Of a stretch of 64,000 bases of DNA, positions 36,601 to 47,220 are shown piece by piece. Source of the stretch: GM7GCV1 sp965221105 (lineage in GTDB: Bacteria; Pseudomonadota; Gammaproteobacteria; Pseudomonadales; GM7GCV1); NCBI GenBank assembly GCA_965221105.1, contig OZ244871.1:1550001-1614000 (forward strand). Direction: 5' to 3'. The translations under genes were made by a program, and so were the position numbers. The notes under the pieces are model-generated. The model was given only the letters and a program-made list of their open reading frames with translations. It had not been told where the DNA came from and did no database searches. The stretch's first letter is position 1. Every line of letters begins with the position of its first letter.

Positions 36601-39006
36601 AGGGGGTGGGGAGCACGGGTCGACGTGTTTCGCGGCGACCGAATCTCGGGTCTCGATTCAGTGGCATCCGGAGAACATGCCGCCCAGTTCTTTGCGGATT
36701 CGGGCGAGGTGTACTGGATTCGGGTGAGCCACGTCGGCACATCCGAACCCCTGAGATTGAACTGGACACAGGGCCCACGGCCAGCCAACGACGACTTCGG
36801 CGCTGCGGCGGTACTGGGGGACGCCAGCGGTGCCGTTGAGGGCAGCAATGAGGGCGCCACCCTGGAGCCCGGCGAGTTCTTCGGTGACTTGGCTGCCACG
36901 GTTTGGTACCGGTGGACCGCACCGACCGATGGGGCATGGCGCTTCAGCTCAAGTGCCACCGGACTGCGGGTGCTCGCGTTCGTTGGGGAGAGCGTCTCCG
37001 AACTGCGGCTGGTGTCGGGGTTCCCGTCGGCGCAGACGACATTTCCAGCACACGCTGGTGAGCTGTACTGGATCGCAGTGGCGTCGGAGAGTGTGCGCGT
37101 CACGGGAGCGCCCTATGAACTGGAGTGGACCGATGTCGGGCGCACTCAGGGCAACGATTACTTTAGTGATGCCAGGGAGATTTCAGGCGAAGCCTCGTCT
37201 TCGCATCCGGTGGCCATTGATGCGCAGGCGACGGTGGAGCCCAGGGAACCCGTTGAAAGCGGTATTCGCACGAAGTGGTGGTCCTGGACTGCACCCGCGG
37301 ATGGTTACTACACCTGGCGGCTCGATGAAGTGAGTAATCATGGCAACCGTCTTATGGTATCGGTATTCGAGGGCGAGAATCTGAGCGACCTGCGATTAAT
37401 AGCGACCAACGGCGAGCAGATGGCCTTCGCACTTACTTTTTCGGCGACTGCAAACCAGCGGTATATGATCGCCGCCGGGTTGCCCGCGAACGATCCTTTT
37501 GCCATGAATTGGGCGTATCAGAACGCGCACGTGACGCTGGAGTGGGGTCCCGCGCCAGGCAATGACCGGGCAGGCCGGGCGGCGGCACTGGCGGGCGTGT
37601 CCGGATCGGTCTCAGGCTCGAACGCGTTCGCGACCGGGGCGACCGGCGAGCGAAGCGACATCCTGGGCCGATCGACGCTGTGGTGGACATACGAGGCACC
37701 AGATTCGGGCTGGCTGCGTTTCTCGGTGGAAGGCGATGAGGGGACTTGGGCACTAGTGGTCCACGGTGCGTCCGCCGACGGCCTTGAAATTCTGGCGTCC
37801 AGCAGCTGGCAGCGGAGTGACAATCAGGTGCTGTTCGAGGCTCAGGCGGGCGTTCGCTACAGGATTTCGCTCGGCACGAGTCGTGGCGGGCGTGGCGGGG
37901 AGTTCACCCTGCGGTGGGGTGCAACCGATGATCCGGGATGGCTGCGTTATGTTGGACAGCTGGCTGACGACGACCGCGATTCGCGGCACAATTCGGTCGA
38001 GATCCGTGAACCTGGCGACATGGCCATGCATTCGGACGGCACGGCACTTTACCTGGCCTCCGGGAATGGATTGCTTGTGTTCGAGCGGAACAGCACGACC
38101 GGTGGACTCGACCACCGGCAGGTGCTCACTGAACTCCGCTCCTCGGAAACCACCTCGCTGCATTGGGATTCGCACCGTGATCGGCTTCTGGCCAATAGCT
38201 GCTCGACCTGGTATTCCTTTGGTGTTCCCGATGACGGTTCGGGATTGGAGTACTTGGGCGAAATTGCAGTCGCCGACGATCCTGGCACTGGCACATGCGG
38301 TAAACATCTCATGCTGGATGCTGATGGAGCACACCTGTACCGCGTTAGCACCAGCGGAATCGACCATTTCGCTGTCGAAGAGGGCGGGGCGCTGCGATTC
38401 GTCGGCACCAATCAGGGCACATTTCTGCGGGCCGTGCTCTCGAACGATGGGACACACGTCTACGCGGTGAATTCTGAATCCGTGGTCGTGTTCGAAAGGG
38501 ACGCCGCTTCGGGCGAACTGAACAGAATGGATTTCGAGGAAGCGATCCATGTGTGGAGGGGATGGGGAACGGTGCCGCTGGCGATCACCGACGATGATGC
38601 GCACCTGTTCGTGTTTGATCGCGAAGGAGATCGGACTATCCTCTATTCCCTGGAAGACCGATCGCGACCGGTGCGGTTGGCGGACCTCCCGTCTCCCGGG
38701 TTCGAGGGCACTTCGTTGAAATCGAGCAACTGCAGGTTCGCCGCGCCGCGCCGAGAAGCCGTCGCTGTTGATGTGTTCTGTCCAGCTCTGGCGTTTAGCG
38801 TGTCGTGGATGGAGGATGATACCTCACTTCAGGTAACCGACTGGATTGGAGAATGGCGGGGAGATTCGTTCAACGGAGCACCGCTGCCGTCCTTCGGCGA
38901 ACCTCTGGGTTTCGCGGCGAGTCCCGACGGGCGCCACATGTACCTGAGCACGCCGCAGCATGGAATTGTTATCATCGCACGCGGCTCTCCTGTCCGCCAG
39001 CGATGA
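33668..39006 (+). pseudogene. Large S8 (subtilisin-like) protease, interrupted by a -1 frameshift
   Basis: The first frame runs 33668-35026 and the second from about 34984 to 39006. Adding one G to the run at 34993-34997 joins them into about 1,780 residues. An N-terminal membrane or signal helix and a propeptide-like region precede the S8 domain: Asp341 in V-M-D-T-G, His382 in D-G-H-G-T-H-V, and Ser in G-T-S-M-A-S-P. Then come four repeats of about 120 residues, each with N-D-x-F and W-Y-x-W or W-W-x-W-T-A-P cores, and a C-terminal lactonase-like beta-propeller. It should be a secreted or surface protease. Codon use is GC-richer than in the neighbours. Confidence 0.85.
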
Positions 39007-39459
39007 TGCGCTGGCGCCGGCCGGTCAACCAGGGTCTATCGGATGTTCTGACTCATTATTTTTTTCGGCCACTGTGGCGTGTGGCCGATGACTTGTGTTC
39101 GACACTGTCCACGCACAGATTGCCCCATCTTGGCAGGATCCTGCCTCCACAAGGCTGGCAACTTTGCATCTGTCTGATCGAGACATCCCCATCAGCCTCC
39201 CGGATGCCATCCAGACTCACCGTACCCAGCCGCCAGTTTATTCATCTGAAAATGAGTGTGCTCTGTTTTTCCAGCCAGCAGCCATAGGTTTTTTTGAGTG
39301 AACTAAATTATCATCGATAATATCGAATATAAAAACATTTTAATTCGTATTTTATTTAATTATGCTGGGCCTTACTATTTGTCTCAGGCATTGACTGCAC
39401 AGGGTCATCTTTGCTCATGATGTGCAGCAGTGAACTATTAGGGCAACGCAAGGAAAACG
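39007..39459. other. Intergenic region, no gene recognised
   Basis: The left 280 bases contain short frames on both strands with no family match. The segment 39300-39370 is strongly AT-rich and likely carries a promoter for the small gene at 39460. No repeat or hairpin of note was seen. Confidence 0.4.
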
Positions 39460-39669
39460 ATGAACAGCTCAAAACATTTCAACTCTGACGTTCAAAGCTT
39501 CAGTGAGTGGATCAGTGAATGCACCCATAGATTGTTCGGTTGGCAGCGCATCGCGATGCAGCCTGTGGCGATCACCACAGAGACTCGCCGCTCAGCTCCT
39601 GAAAAAGGGGGCTACATCAACCACGAATTGCGCGCCAGGAGCCGGGTAACCGATCTGGCCCATGACTAA
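39460..39669 (+). CDS. Small hypothetical protein
   Basis: A 69-residue soluble product with a good ribosome binding site (AAGGAAA, seven bases upstream). It has a W-I-S-E-C segment and a basic C-terminal half, and no family that I recognise. It precedes the yccA gene by 42 bases on the same strand, and the AT-rich region upstream could serve both. The translation signals make it more credible than other short frames here. Confidence 0.5.
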   Translation: MNSSKHFNSDVQSFSEWISECTHRLFGWQRIAMQPVAITTETRRSAPEKGGYINHELRARSRVTDLAHD

Positions 39670-39711
39670 CCGGGCATCTGTATATCAATTGAGTGCAGCG
39701 AGGTATTTGTC

Positions 39712-40383
39712 ATGGTGACTGACACCACATCACTTAATACTGTATCTTCCACTGGAGTACTCACCACCAACAAGGTGCTGCGCAACACCTACGCTTTATT
39801 GTCGATGACGCTGCTTTTCAGTGCGGTTACTGCGGGTGCGTCTTTGGCGCTGAAACTGCCTCACCCGGGAGTACTGCTGGCCCTGGTCGGCTATTTTGGA
39901 TTGTTGTTTCTCACATCCAGATACAGAAACTCGTCAACCGGGTTGCTCTGTGTTTTCGCTTTAACCGGATTTATGGGGTACACGCTCGGGCCTATTTTGA
40001 ACATGTACTTGAGTCTTGCGAATGGCGCTCAGATGGTGATGACCGCGATGGGTGGCACGGCAGCCGTATTTGTTGGGTTATCTGCCTATGCCGTCACCAG
40101 CAAGAAGGATTTTAACTTCATGGGCAGTTTCCTGTTCGTGGGCATACTGGTGGGTTTTTTCGCTGCGCTGGCGGCGATATTTTTTGACATGCCAAGTCTT
40201 TCTCTGGCGGTATCGGCCATGTTTGTGCTGCTGATGTCGGGCCTGATTCTCTATGAGACAGGCAATATCGTGAATGGTGGAGAGACTAACTACATCAAGG
40301 CAACAGTGACCCTGTTTGTTTCAATCTTCAATCTGTGTGTCAGCCTGATGCACCTGCTGGGCTTCATGGACGCGGATGGCTAA
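39712..40383 (+). CDS. yccA: Bax inhibitor-1 / YccA family membrane protein
   Basis: A 223-residue protein with seven hydrophobic helices after a 22-residue polar N-terminus. It carries the family features N-K-V-L-R-N-T-Y near the first helix, G-x-x-L-G-P-I-L-N-M-Y, and Y-E-T-G-N-I-V-N-G-G-E-T-N-Y-I followed by a last helix. In E. coli YccA modulates the membrane protease FtsH, and other BI-1 proteins leak calcium or protons. The start follows GAGG. It precedes the icd gene on the same strand. Confidence 0.92.
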   Translation: MVTDTTSLNTVSSTGVLTTNKVLRNTYALLSMTLLFSAVTAGASLALKLPHPGVLLALVGYFGLLFLTSRYRNSSTGLLCVFALTGFMGYTLGPILNMYLSLANGAQMVMTAMGGTAAVFVGLSAYAVTSKKDFNFMGSFLFVGILVGFFAALAAIFFDMPSLSLAVSAMFVLLMSGLILYETGNIVNGGETNYIKATVTLFVSIFNLCVSLMHLLGFMDADG

Positions 40384-40457
40384 GCGTCTGATGCCCCTAA
40401 GGTGGAAACTACTTGCGGCGTAAAGTGCCGGTACCCTGTATCTTGGAGCGATCAATA

Positions 40458-41939
40458 ATGGATATGTCCCGAAAGGAACCGCTGGTTGCGCGATGGGCAA
40501 CTGATCCGGTACCCATTGCCGTCGCTGCGGGTGACGGCATCGGACCAGAAATTATGGCAGCCACATTGGAGGTGCTGGATCATGCTGGCGCTGCCTTGGA
40601 TATACAGCCCATCGATATCGGTGAGGCGATGTATCATCGCGGCCATAGTTCGGGCATTGACGCTGCCGCCTGGGAGCACATTCGCGAGCACAAGATTATT
40701 TTGAAGGGGCCAATCACAACTCCGCAGGGCGGCGGCGTAAAAAGCTTGAATGTGACGTTGCGTAAAACCCTGGGTTTGTATGCAAATGTTCGCCCCTGTA
40801 TTGCCTATGACCCGTATATTCCGGTACGGCACCCGCACCTTGATGTAGTTGTTATTCGAGAGAATGAAGAAGATCTCTATGCCGGTATAGAGCATCGGCA
40901 GACTGATCAGGTGGTGCAGTGTCTCAAACTCATCACCCGGCCAGGTTCTGAAAAAATCGTGCGCTTTGCCTTTGAATACGCCAAGCGACGCAATCGCCAC
41001 AAGGTTACCTGCTTTATCAAGGACAATATCATGAAGCTCACCGATGGGCTATTCCATCAGGTGTTCCGTGAAATAGCTTCTGAGTACCCTGAACTGGAGT
41101 CGGAAGCGATCATTGTCGACATTGGTATGGCCCGGCTCGCCAACGCGCCTGAGCTCTTTGATGTGATTGTGGTACCTAATCTCTATGGTGACATCCTGTC
41201 TGATATCGCGGCGGAGATCAGTGGTTCGGTCGGCTTGGCACCTTCGGCCAATATTGGCGAAAACTACGCGCTGTTTGAGGCAATTCACGGCTCCGCACCC
41301 GATATCGCGGGGCTGGACATTGCCAACCCAAGTGGTCTGATGCTGAGTGCTGTAAAAATGCTGGCGCACCTTGGACAAGGACATGTGGCGGAGCGTATTC
41401 ACAATGCCTGGATGAAAACTATTGAGGACGGTCTGCATACCAGAGATCTATTCCGATCTGGCGTCAGTAAAAAAAGCATTGGCACTGCGGCCTTTGCCCA
41501 GGCGGTGATCGAACGACTGGGGCAAACGCCGACCAAACTTCGCGTGAGCACCTACACCAGCGATGTGATGCCAGCAATCACTCCGTCACCAAGGCCCAAA
41601 TCAGACAAGGCGTTGGTCGGTGTCGATGTTTTCATTGACAATAGCAACGCCACGCCAGAAGAAATCGCACAACATGTGCAGTCTCTGCAAAGCGATGATC
41701 TGCCGTTAGCAATGTTGACCAACCGAGGCGTGAAAGTCTGGCCCGACGGTTTCCCAGATACTTTTTTGACCGACCACTGGCGTTGTCGCTTTCAGCCATC
41801 CGAGGGGACAGTCGTCACACATAAGCAGATCACCGCGTTGCTGGAGCAACTGGCAGAGCACAACATCGACTTTATTAAAACGGAACATCTGTACACTTTT
41901 GATGGAGAGCCCGGGTTTTCGCTTGGCCAGGGTCAATAA
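40458..41939 (+). CDS. icd: Isocitrate dehydrogenase, Thermus/Rickettsia-type long form
   Basis: A 493-residue member of the isocitrate/isopropylmalate dehydrogenase family. It shows A-A-G-D-G-I-G-P-E at the N-terminus, the substrate region V-V-I-R-E-N-E-E-D-L-Y, the Lys in V-T-C-F-I-K-D-N, and N-L-Y-G-D-I-L-S-D, then H-G-S-A-P-D-I-A. A C-terminal extension of about 140 residues is characteristic of the long form known from Thermus and alpha-proteobacteria. It converts isocitrate to 2-oxoglutarate with NAD(P). The start at 40458 is supported by GGAG ten bases upstream and by family length. Confidence 0.88.
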   Translation: MDMSRKEPLVARWATDPVPIAVAAGDGIGPEIMAATLEVLDHAGAALDIQPIDIGEAMYHRGHSSGIDAAAWEHIREHKIILKGPITTPQGGGVKSLNVTLRKTLGLYANVRPCIAYDPYIPVRHPHLDVVVIRENEEDLYAGIEHRQTDQVVQCLKLITRPGSEKIVRFAFEYAKRRNRHKVTCFIKDNIMKLTDGLFHQVFREIASEYPELESEAIIVDIGMARLANAPELFDVIVVPNLYGDILSDIAAEISGSVGLAPSANIGENYALFEAIHGSAPDIAGLDIANPSGLMLSAVKMLAHLGQGHVAERIHNAWMKTIEDGLHTRDLFRSGVSKKSIGTAAFAQAVIERLGQTPTKLRVSTYTSDVMPAITPSPRPKSDKALVGVDVFIDNSNATPEEIAQHVQSLQSDDLPLAMLTNRGVKVWPDGFPDTFLTDHWRCRFQPSEGTVVTHKQITALLEQLAEHNIDFIKTEHLYTFDGEPGFSLGQGQ

Positions 41940-42378
41940 TGTTTGATTCAAACCCGTCACTACGTAGTGTCAACTTGAGTGCACTGAACACAAGGTAAAC
42001 ATCGGGCATGATAAACTCGTGTTCACCTCAATGGTCGCTTGTTCTTTCCACAGTTATACCAAAAGATCATGGCGCGGTTTCCCCTGATTGAGGAAGGTGC
42101 GGCCTGTATTGACCCATGTGTGCTGCATCAATATTGAACGGCGCAATGAGTTTCGAGGCAGCGAACAGTGCGGTTGAAGCTGATTGGCTTTCCAGAGTGC
42201 TCGGCGAGGGTACATGGGGCCATGTGTCTGGAGTCATCCCGGCCGGATTCGACTCCTATGTGGCGGTGCGACATCCAGCTTGGCATCACGACTGTTGGGT
42301 CGTGATCTCCAACTGGTGGAGCCTGTGTGTGCTCGGGCGATTACGGACAGGCATCCTGAAGCCATGACCCTCCGCCCC
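41940..42378. other. Intergenic region with a truncated gene fragment
   Basis: Near 41963 there is a palindrome ACTACGTAGT, and GAACAC/GTGTTC form a wide dyad at about 41985-42022. The right half holds the fragment annotated at 42140-42367. The remaining sequence contains no recognisable gene. Confidence 0.35.
42140..42367 (+). pseudogene. Fragment of a hypothetical protein gene
   Basis: The frame contains G-T-W-G-H-V-S-G-V-I-P-A-G-F-D-S-Y and V-R-H-P-A-W, which resembles the N-terminal region of a widespread hypothetical family with a G-T-V-A-S-x-I-P-P-G-F-E pattern. The continuation is lost or frameshifted after about residue 60. I infer a truncated remnant left beside the AAA/TPR unit. 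The assignment rests on short similarity from memory. Confidence 0.3.
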
Positions 42379-45300
42379 TTACTGGCTGAGGAGTGCTGGG
42401 TCCGTGCCTACCAACATTCGTCCAAACGGCCAAGCGTGCCGACGCCGAGGCCCTGCTTTTCGCCTGTTAAGCATATCTTGGCGGATGTCTTTGGCGATCT
42501 CTTCGACTTCCCTGGCTACCCTTGGCTCCAATCCAGCATCCAGCTCCAGAGCCGTCTTGAGCGGTAGCACTACATCGGCATCTGGCGACGATCCCATCAA
42601 ATCACACATTTTCTTCGGCCCCACAGCCTCCGCAAGATCCAGCAGCGACTCCAACAGGTCCCTCAACGGTAATGCTCTATGTTCCGAAATATTCCGCAAT
42701 ACCGTTTCGGCGTCTCTGGCGCACGCTTTGGGATTACCCTCCGCCATGTGCGCGCGTGCCCGCATCAACTGACCCAACAGCTTTATTTCAATGGAGCCTG
42801 CTTGTTCTGGAAGAATCACAGGGTCCAGCAATGCGATCGCAACAGGTGCACGACCTCTGTCCAACTCGCACTCCGCCGCTCTACACAACGCCAATCCAGT
42901 TGCGTCGCGGAGAATCGGCACATCGCTTGTCTCGAATCGCCGCACGATGTCTTTCCATACCATCAATGCCTCTTTGGCCCGCTTCAGATCGAAAAACAAG
43001 TCGGCCTTATTGAGGAGCGCTCGTGCTACCGTTTCGCTTACGCAGGGATTGTTACTGTTCCCAAATCTGCGCACCGCTTCGTCGAAATCCTCAATCGCTT
43101 CATCCGGTCGATTCAATAAGATCAACACCTCTGCCCGGCTGACAATTGCCAACGCTATCGACTCCTGGAACAGCAGCGCCTCGTGCGTATCGAACCGTCG
43201 CATGACTTCGTTCCATGCCTCGATTGCCTTGTCCGGTCGCCCCAACTCTTCCAGCAACACACCTGTGTTAATCAAAGCTGCGGCTACCCGCTTCAAAATC
43301 GAGGACTCCTCCCGGCTTCTGAAACGCCGGTTGACCTCTCCCCAAGCGGCGAGCGCCTCCTCATTCCTGAGCAGCATGTACAACATGATTCCCTTGTTGA
43401 CGAGAATCCCCGAAACCGCTTGAAGAACCGCTGGATCGGTGTTTTGGCTCAAAAGTCCCACCGCCCGGTCGCTGCAGGCGATCGCCTCTTCCAGCCGATC
43501 ATGTTTGAACAGGTTGATAGATCGGCGCATGAAAGATCTCGCCACAAACACCTGACATTCCGGAACCTCGCTGGTACCGAAGCGCTCTTCAATCCGTTCC
43601 CAGAACCCAAGCGCCTCTGTGTATCGACCCGCCTGTTCCAGTATTGTGCCACTGCGCCACAGGGCATCCGCAACCGCAGCAAGTACCCCCGGCTGATCGT
43701 CGGTCTCCAAGCGATTCACAAGCCCGGACAACATTTTCAGCGCGACATCCAGGCCATCCGCCGGAAGCAGCGCCGTGGTCATTGCCATCATTGCATGTGC
43801 AGCCACTTCTCGGTCACCCGGTGGAGTGCCAGCCTCGAAGCAACGATGTGCTTCATCCCATGAAGCATCCGCTTCCGCTCTCCGCTCCAATGCGTGCAAA
43901 ACAATTCCCTTGCCGAGGAAACAGTTTGCCAATATCCGCAGAGACTCCGGGGATTCGTCCGCTGTACAGTTCTGCAAAACCCCCTCATATGCTGTAAGCG
44001 CTTCTTCAAGCCGGCCTGTTTCGTATAGCCACCTGCCTGTGAACATGCGTGCAGTCGCGATCTGTTTGGCGATTTCGGGGGAATCGTTCGATCTGAATTG
44101 TTTCGCAAGTGTGTGCCAGGCGTTCAGAGCCTCATCCATCCGGTTCAGCGAGGCAAGGGCACAGCCTCTCTCGACCATCGCGGCTGCTATTTGGTCGCCA
44201 AGCCGTTCTGCATCGTTCTTGCAGAATCGTTCCAGCACTTCATCATAGGTAGCCAGCGCCTCGGCGTGCAGGCCAAGATCGCGAAGCAGCCCGCCCTTGC
44301 AGACGAGCGCCCGCACGACCAGCAGGGTTTGACCTTGGCCGCCCTTCTCGCCGAAGCGCTGTACCACATCGTCCCACACTGCCAGCGCTTTTCCGGGTAT
44401 ACCCAGCAGGCTCAAGATTATGCCCTTGCAGACCAGTATCAGGGATATCCGTTCAGAATCGACAGGTGCATTGCCCTCTCCAACGTAATCCATGGCCTCC
44501 TCACAGGTGACCAGCGCGGCTTTCAACTGACCCTTTTCCATGAGTGCCAGCGCTTCTCTGAGTAACTCCACATCAGTCGAAAGCTTCGGGGACGCCGAAG
44601 AATGCTCAGCGGGCACCTCGGTGGTGGTCGCCGACGCGAGCAAGAGCATTTCTTCGCGGTGCGCTGTCAGTGATGGCAGTGCAGCAAGGCGCCCAAGTGT
44701 CGTCCGGTAGGCCGTCGAGGCACCCTCATCGACATCGGACACTTCCTCTGCCATTCGGACACCGAGTTTCTTCAACTCTTCGGTGGAGTAGTACGCTTCC
44801 ATGAAGCGGATCAGCGCATCAATCTGCGGTGTCGGTCCGTGCGATCGACGCATCAGGTAATAGATGTTGCAGAGCCGTTCGGTCAGATAGTAGAGCTTGC
44901 GTCGCGCACTCCCGCCGCTCACCTCGACCACGCCCTTGTCGACCAGACGTGCCAGTTGGGCGCTGCACTGGCTGGTCCCGAGCCTGGCCCGATTGGCGAT
45001 CTCGCGCGCATGGGCAGGTTTCCAGAGATCGGCCAGGGCGAGATACACCTTCCTCTCCTGTGCTGGGAGCGCATCGAGGTGGCTCTTGAAATACTCGGTA
45101 TGATCATCGACCAGATCAAGAAGGTCTGCCATCAGCTCGCGGAATGACAGATGTGCACCGAACCGGGCCACGATGGTCAGCAGCCTGGGGCTGCCGCCTG
45201 TGAGAATCCGCAGCGCCTGAATCGTCTGCGGCACCTGCGCCTGCCCCGATACGGTCTGCCACAAGTGCGCGCAATTTTCCATATCGAGGGGATGCAACTG

Positions 45301-45936
45301 GATCACGCGGAACAGCTCGTAGAGTGCTTCCTTCGAGTCGGCCATCTGCTTGAACATGCGTGTCGCACTGGCCAGCAGAATGATCCGCGGTTCGGTCTGC
45401 AGAACCTTCCGCAGCCGCCAGCCTGCGTCATCGTCACCCATGTCCGTGAACATCATGTTCAGGTTCTCGGCGATCAGCACGAGGCGCTTGTGTTCCCGGT
45501 CGGCAAAGTCCTGCAATACCCCCAGGCATCGATCCTCAAGCGTCCGGTCGTCATGGATGGTGCGCAACTCCTCGAAGGTGCGGAGCAAGTCGACACCATC
45601 GTCCCGGTGCGGCGCCTGATCGGCCAGATGGAAAAGACATTCGAGCCAGAACTCGCCGGCGGTCGAGACCTCATAGCTTTCCTCCGCGAACACAACCGGG
45701 AAGAAACGTGACCTGAGATCGGCATCCCGCCCGATTTCCGCAGCGACGCGCAGCAGCAGACTCGTCTTTCCGCTGCCGCGCGGCCCGATCACGATCTGAT
45801 GCGTGTTTGCACTGCCCGAACATTCGCGCAGCGCTTCGATCAGAGATTGGTACTCTGCCGTCCGGACGCAGAAGATCGCAGTCAGCTCGTCGTTGGAGAG
45901 AAATCCCGGATTGTGCTTTCTGGTGGTCTCAGCCAT
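42379..45936 (-). CDS. AAA ATPase with winged helix and long TPR region (STAND-like)
   Basis: A 1,185-residue protein. The N-terminal ATPase has Walker A G-P-R-G-S-G-K-T at 51-58, a Walker B-like R-L-V-L-I-A-E-N-L-N and sensor-like L-L-A-S-A-T-R. A winged-helix segment (K-P-A-H-A-R-E-I-A-N-R-A-R) follows at about 330-390. The remaining 700 residues are repeated helical pairs of TPR type, with about fifteen recurring W-x-E-V-x-x-R-F patterns. This layout is that of signal-transducing NTPases that sense ligands through repeats. The ATG at 45936 lies 18 bases after the stop of the upstream ATPase. A defence or regulatory role is inference. Confidence 0.8.
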   Translation of the reverse strand: MAETTRKHNPGFLSNDELTAIFCVRTAEYQSLIEALRECSGSANTHQIVIGPRGSGKTSLLLRVAAEIGRDADLRSRFFPVVFAEESYEVSTAGEFWLECLFHLADQAPHRDDGVDLLRTFEELRTIHDDRTLEDRCLGVLQDFADREHKRLVLIAENLNMMFTDMGDDDAGWRLRKVLQTEPRIILLASATRMFKQMADSKEALYELFRVIQLHPLDMENCAHLWQTVSGQAQVPQTIQALRILTGGSPRLLTIVARFGAHLSFRELMADLLDLVDDHTEYFKSHLDALPAQERKVYLALADLWKPAHAREIANRARLGTSQCSAQLARLVDKGVVEVSGGSARRKLYYLTERLCNIYYLMRRSHGPTPQIDALIRFMEAYYSTEELKKLGVRMAEEVSDVDEGASTAYRTTLGRLAALPSLTAHREEMLLLASATTTEVPAEHSSASPKLSTDVELLREALALMEKGQLKAALVTCEEAMDYVGEGNAPVDSERISLILVCKGIILSLLGIPGKALAVWDDVVQRFGEKGGQGQTLLVVRALVCKGGLLRDLGLHAEALATYDEVLERFCKNDAERLGDQIAAAMVERGCALASLNRMDEALNAWHTLAKQFRSNDSPEIAKQIATARMFTGRWLYETGRLEEALTAYEGVLQNCTADESPESLRILANCFLGKGIVLHALERRAEADASWDEAHRCFEAGTPPGDREVAAHAMMAMTTALLPADGLDVALKMLSGLVNRLETDDQPGVLAAVADALWRSGTILEQAGRYTEALGFWERIEERFGTSEVPECQVFVARSFMRRSINLFKHDRLEEAIACSDRAVGLLSQNTDPAVLQAVSGILVNKGIMLYMLLRNEEALAAWGEVNRRFRSREESSILKRVAAALINTGVLLEELGRPDKAIEAWNEVMRRFDTHEALLFQESIALAIVSRAEVLILLNRPDEAIEDFDEAVRRFGNSNNPCVSETVARALLNKADLFFDLKRAKEALMVWKDIVRRFETSDVPILRDATGLALCRAAECELDRGRAPVAIALLDPVILPEQAGSIEIKLLGQLMRARAHMAEGNPKACARDAETVLRNISEHRALPLRDLLESLLDLAEAVGPKKMCDLMGSSPDADVVLPLKTALELDAGLEPRVAREVEEIAKDIRQDMLNRRKAGPRRRHAWPFGRMLVGTDPALLSQ

Positions 45937-45953
45937 CGGTCCCGCCCCCGTCT

Positions 45954-47207
45954 TCACCGCTGCCGGTCCAACAGTGGCACGAAGCTCTGTCCGTAGCGCC
46001 CGCGCCACCAGTCCTCAAGTAAACCGGAAACGAACTGGTATTTGTCGCCCCCAGGTTCGAGGTAGCCGTCGTGCTGCAGTACATGCAACACCTGCTCAAA
46101 CGAGGGAGTGCCATCTTCGCTGTGCGTGTCCAGCGTTGAGAAATGGTTGCGGTACTCGTCTACCGTTTCAGTACTAATACCACCATCAACTGCCGTTGCG
46201 GTCAGGATCTCTAGCGCAATCGTATACCCCGTTCTTCCGAGGACCGTCTCCAGTCGGCCCTCATAGTGCTGCAGGTCGACCTACCCCCGAACGCCCTGCA
46301 TCCCCCGCACATAGACCCACTCGACATCGTCCAACCCGGCGTCTGTCCGTCCGGCGCGTCGCAAATGATCGTGAATCCTGTCGAAAAACATCTGCACGTG
46401 GTACGGGATGCAGCAGCGCAATCTGCGGCACATTTCCCGTCGGACTTCCGGCGTAAGACCGATATCATAGGACTTGGCAAGCGCTCCCAGACAGTTGACA
46501 GCCGTCTCCTCACTCCACGGCCTGAGGTCGCAGGGAGCAAAGATGTTGGCCTGAGCACTGAACCCAGCCTGCTCAAGTAGCGGCTCAAGGCTCACGCTGC
46601 CCAACAGGATCAACCTGATCCGGTCCCGATGCGACTGCCCCACCCTGCGCAGCCAGCTCAGAAACGCATCTGCTTCCTGCTTCCCCTCCGGCGTGATACG
46701 CCCCACCTCATCCTTCAGCAGCCGGTTTACGAGTAGTGGCAACTCGTCGATCGCGAGTACGACCGGCCGGCTGCTGTCTGCCAGAGCCGTCAATATCGCA
46801 TCCCCTTTGTGCGTCCAATTTCCGGTATCGATCCCGGCGCGCAGCTTCACCTTCAAATCCGCGACCGACAGTTCTTCGATCCGGTCGCCAGCGCTCCTCA
46901 CCAGGTTTGCGAAGCCGGTTACGATCCGGTCCCATGCCGCGCCTACGGATTTCGCCTGAACCCCGATTTCCGCAATCGCATCGGCAGGATCAGTGGCCGC
47001 CTCCAGATCGACGAAGACGACCTCAAAGTCTCCAGTTTCGGCCAGCTGACGCTGCAACTCCCGCACAAGACTCGTCTTGCCCATCCGCCTCTGTGCGGTC
47101 AGCAGGGTGTGGGTTCCCTCCCGAACCCGCTCTGCCAGGACTTCGAGATCCATCTCGCGGTTGAAGAAGTTTTCTCCATCGACCCAATTGCTGCCGCCTT
47201 TTCGCAT
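45954..47207 (-). pseudogene. AAA ATPase gene with an in-frame amber codon
   Basis: A gene of 417 codons interrupted only by TAG at 46281-46283 (codon 309). Before it, the ATPase has Walker A Q-R-R-M-G-K-T-S-L (39-47) and Walker B V-V-L-A-I-D-E-L. After it, the same frame continues with V-D-L-Q-H-Y-E-G-R-L and L-E-D-W-W-R-G-R-Y, the normal C-terminal pattern for this ATPase group, and ends at TGA. A CAG-to-TAG change is the simplest explanation. The ATG at 47207 is chosen for GGAGGA seven bases upstream. It is the first gene of a two-gene unit with the TPR ATPase. Confidence 0.75.
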
Positions 47208-47220
47208 CACAGCTTCCTCC

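Noticed and set aside
42404..45700. Several plus-strand open frames of 100-230 codons
   Set aside because: They are antisense shadows of the GC-rich TPR gene and show no family features.
46281..46290. Frameshift in the AAA ATPase gene at the five-G run
   Set aside because: The C-terminal motifs continue in the same frame after TAG, so no shift is needed.
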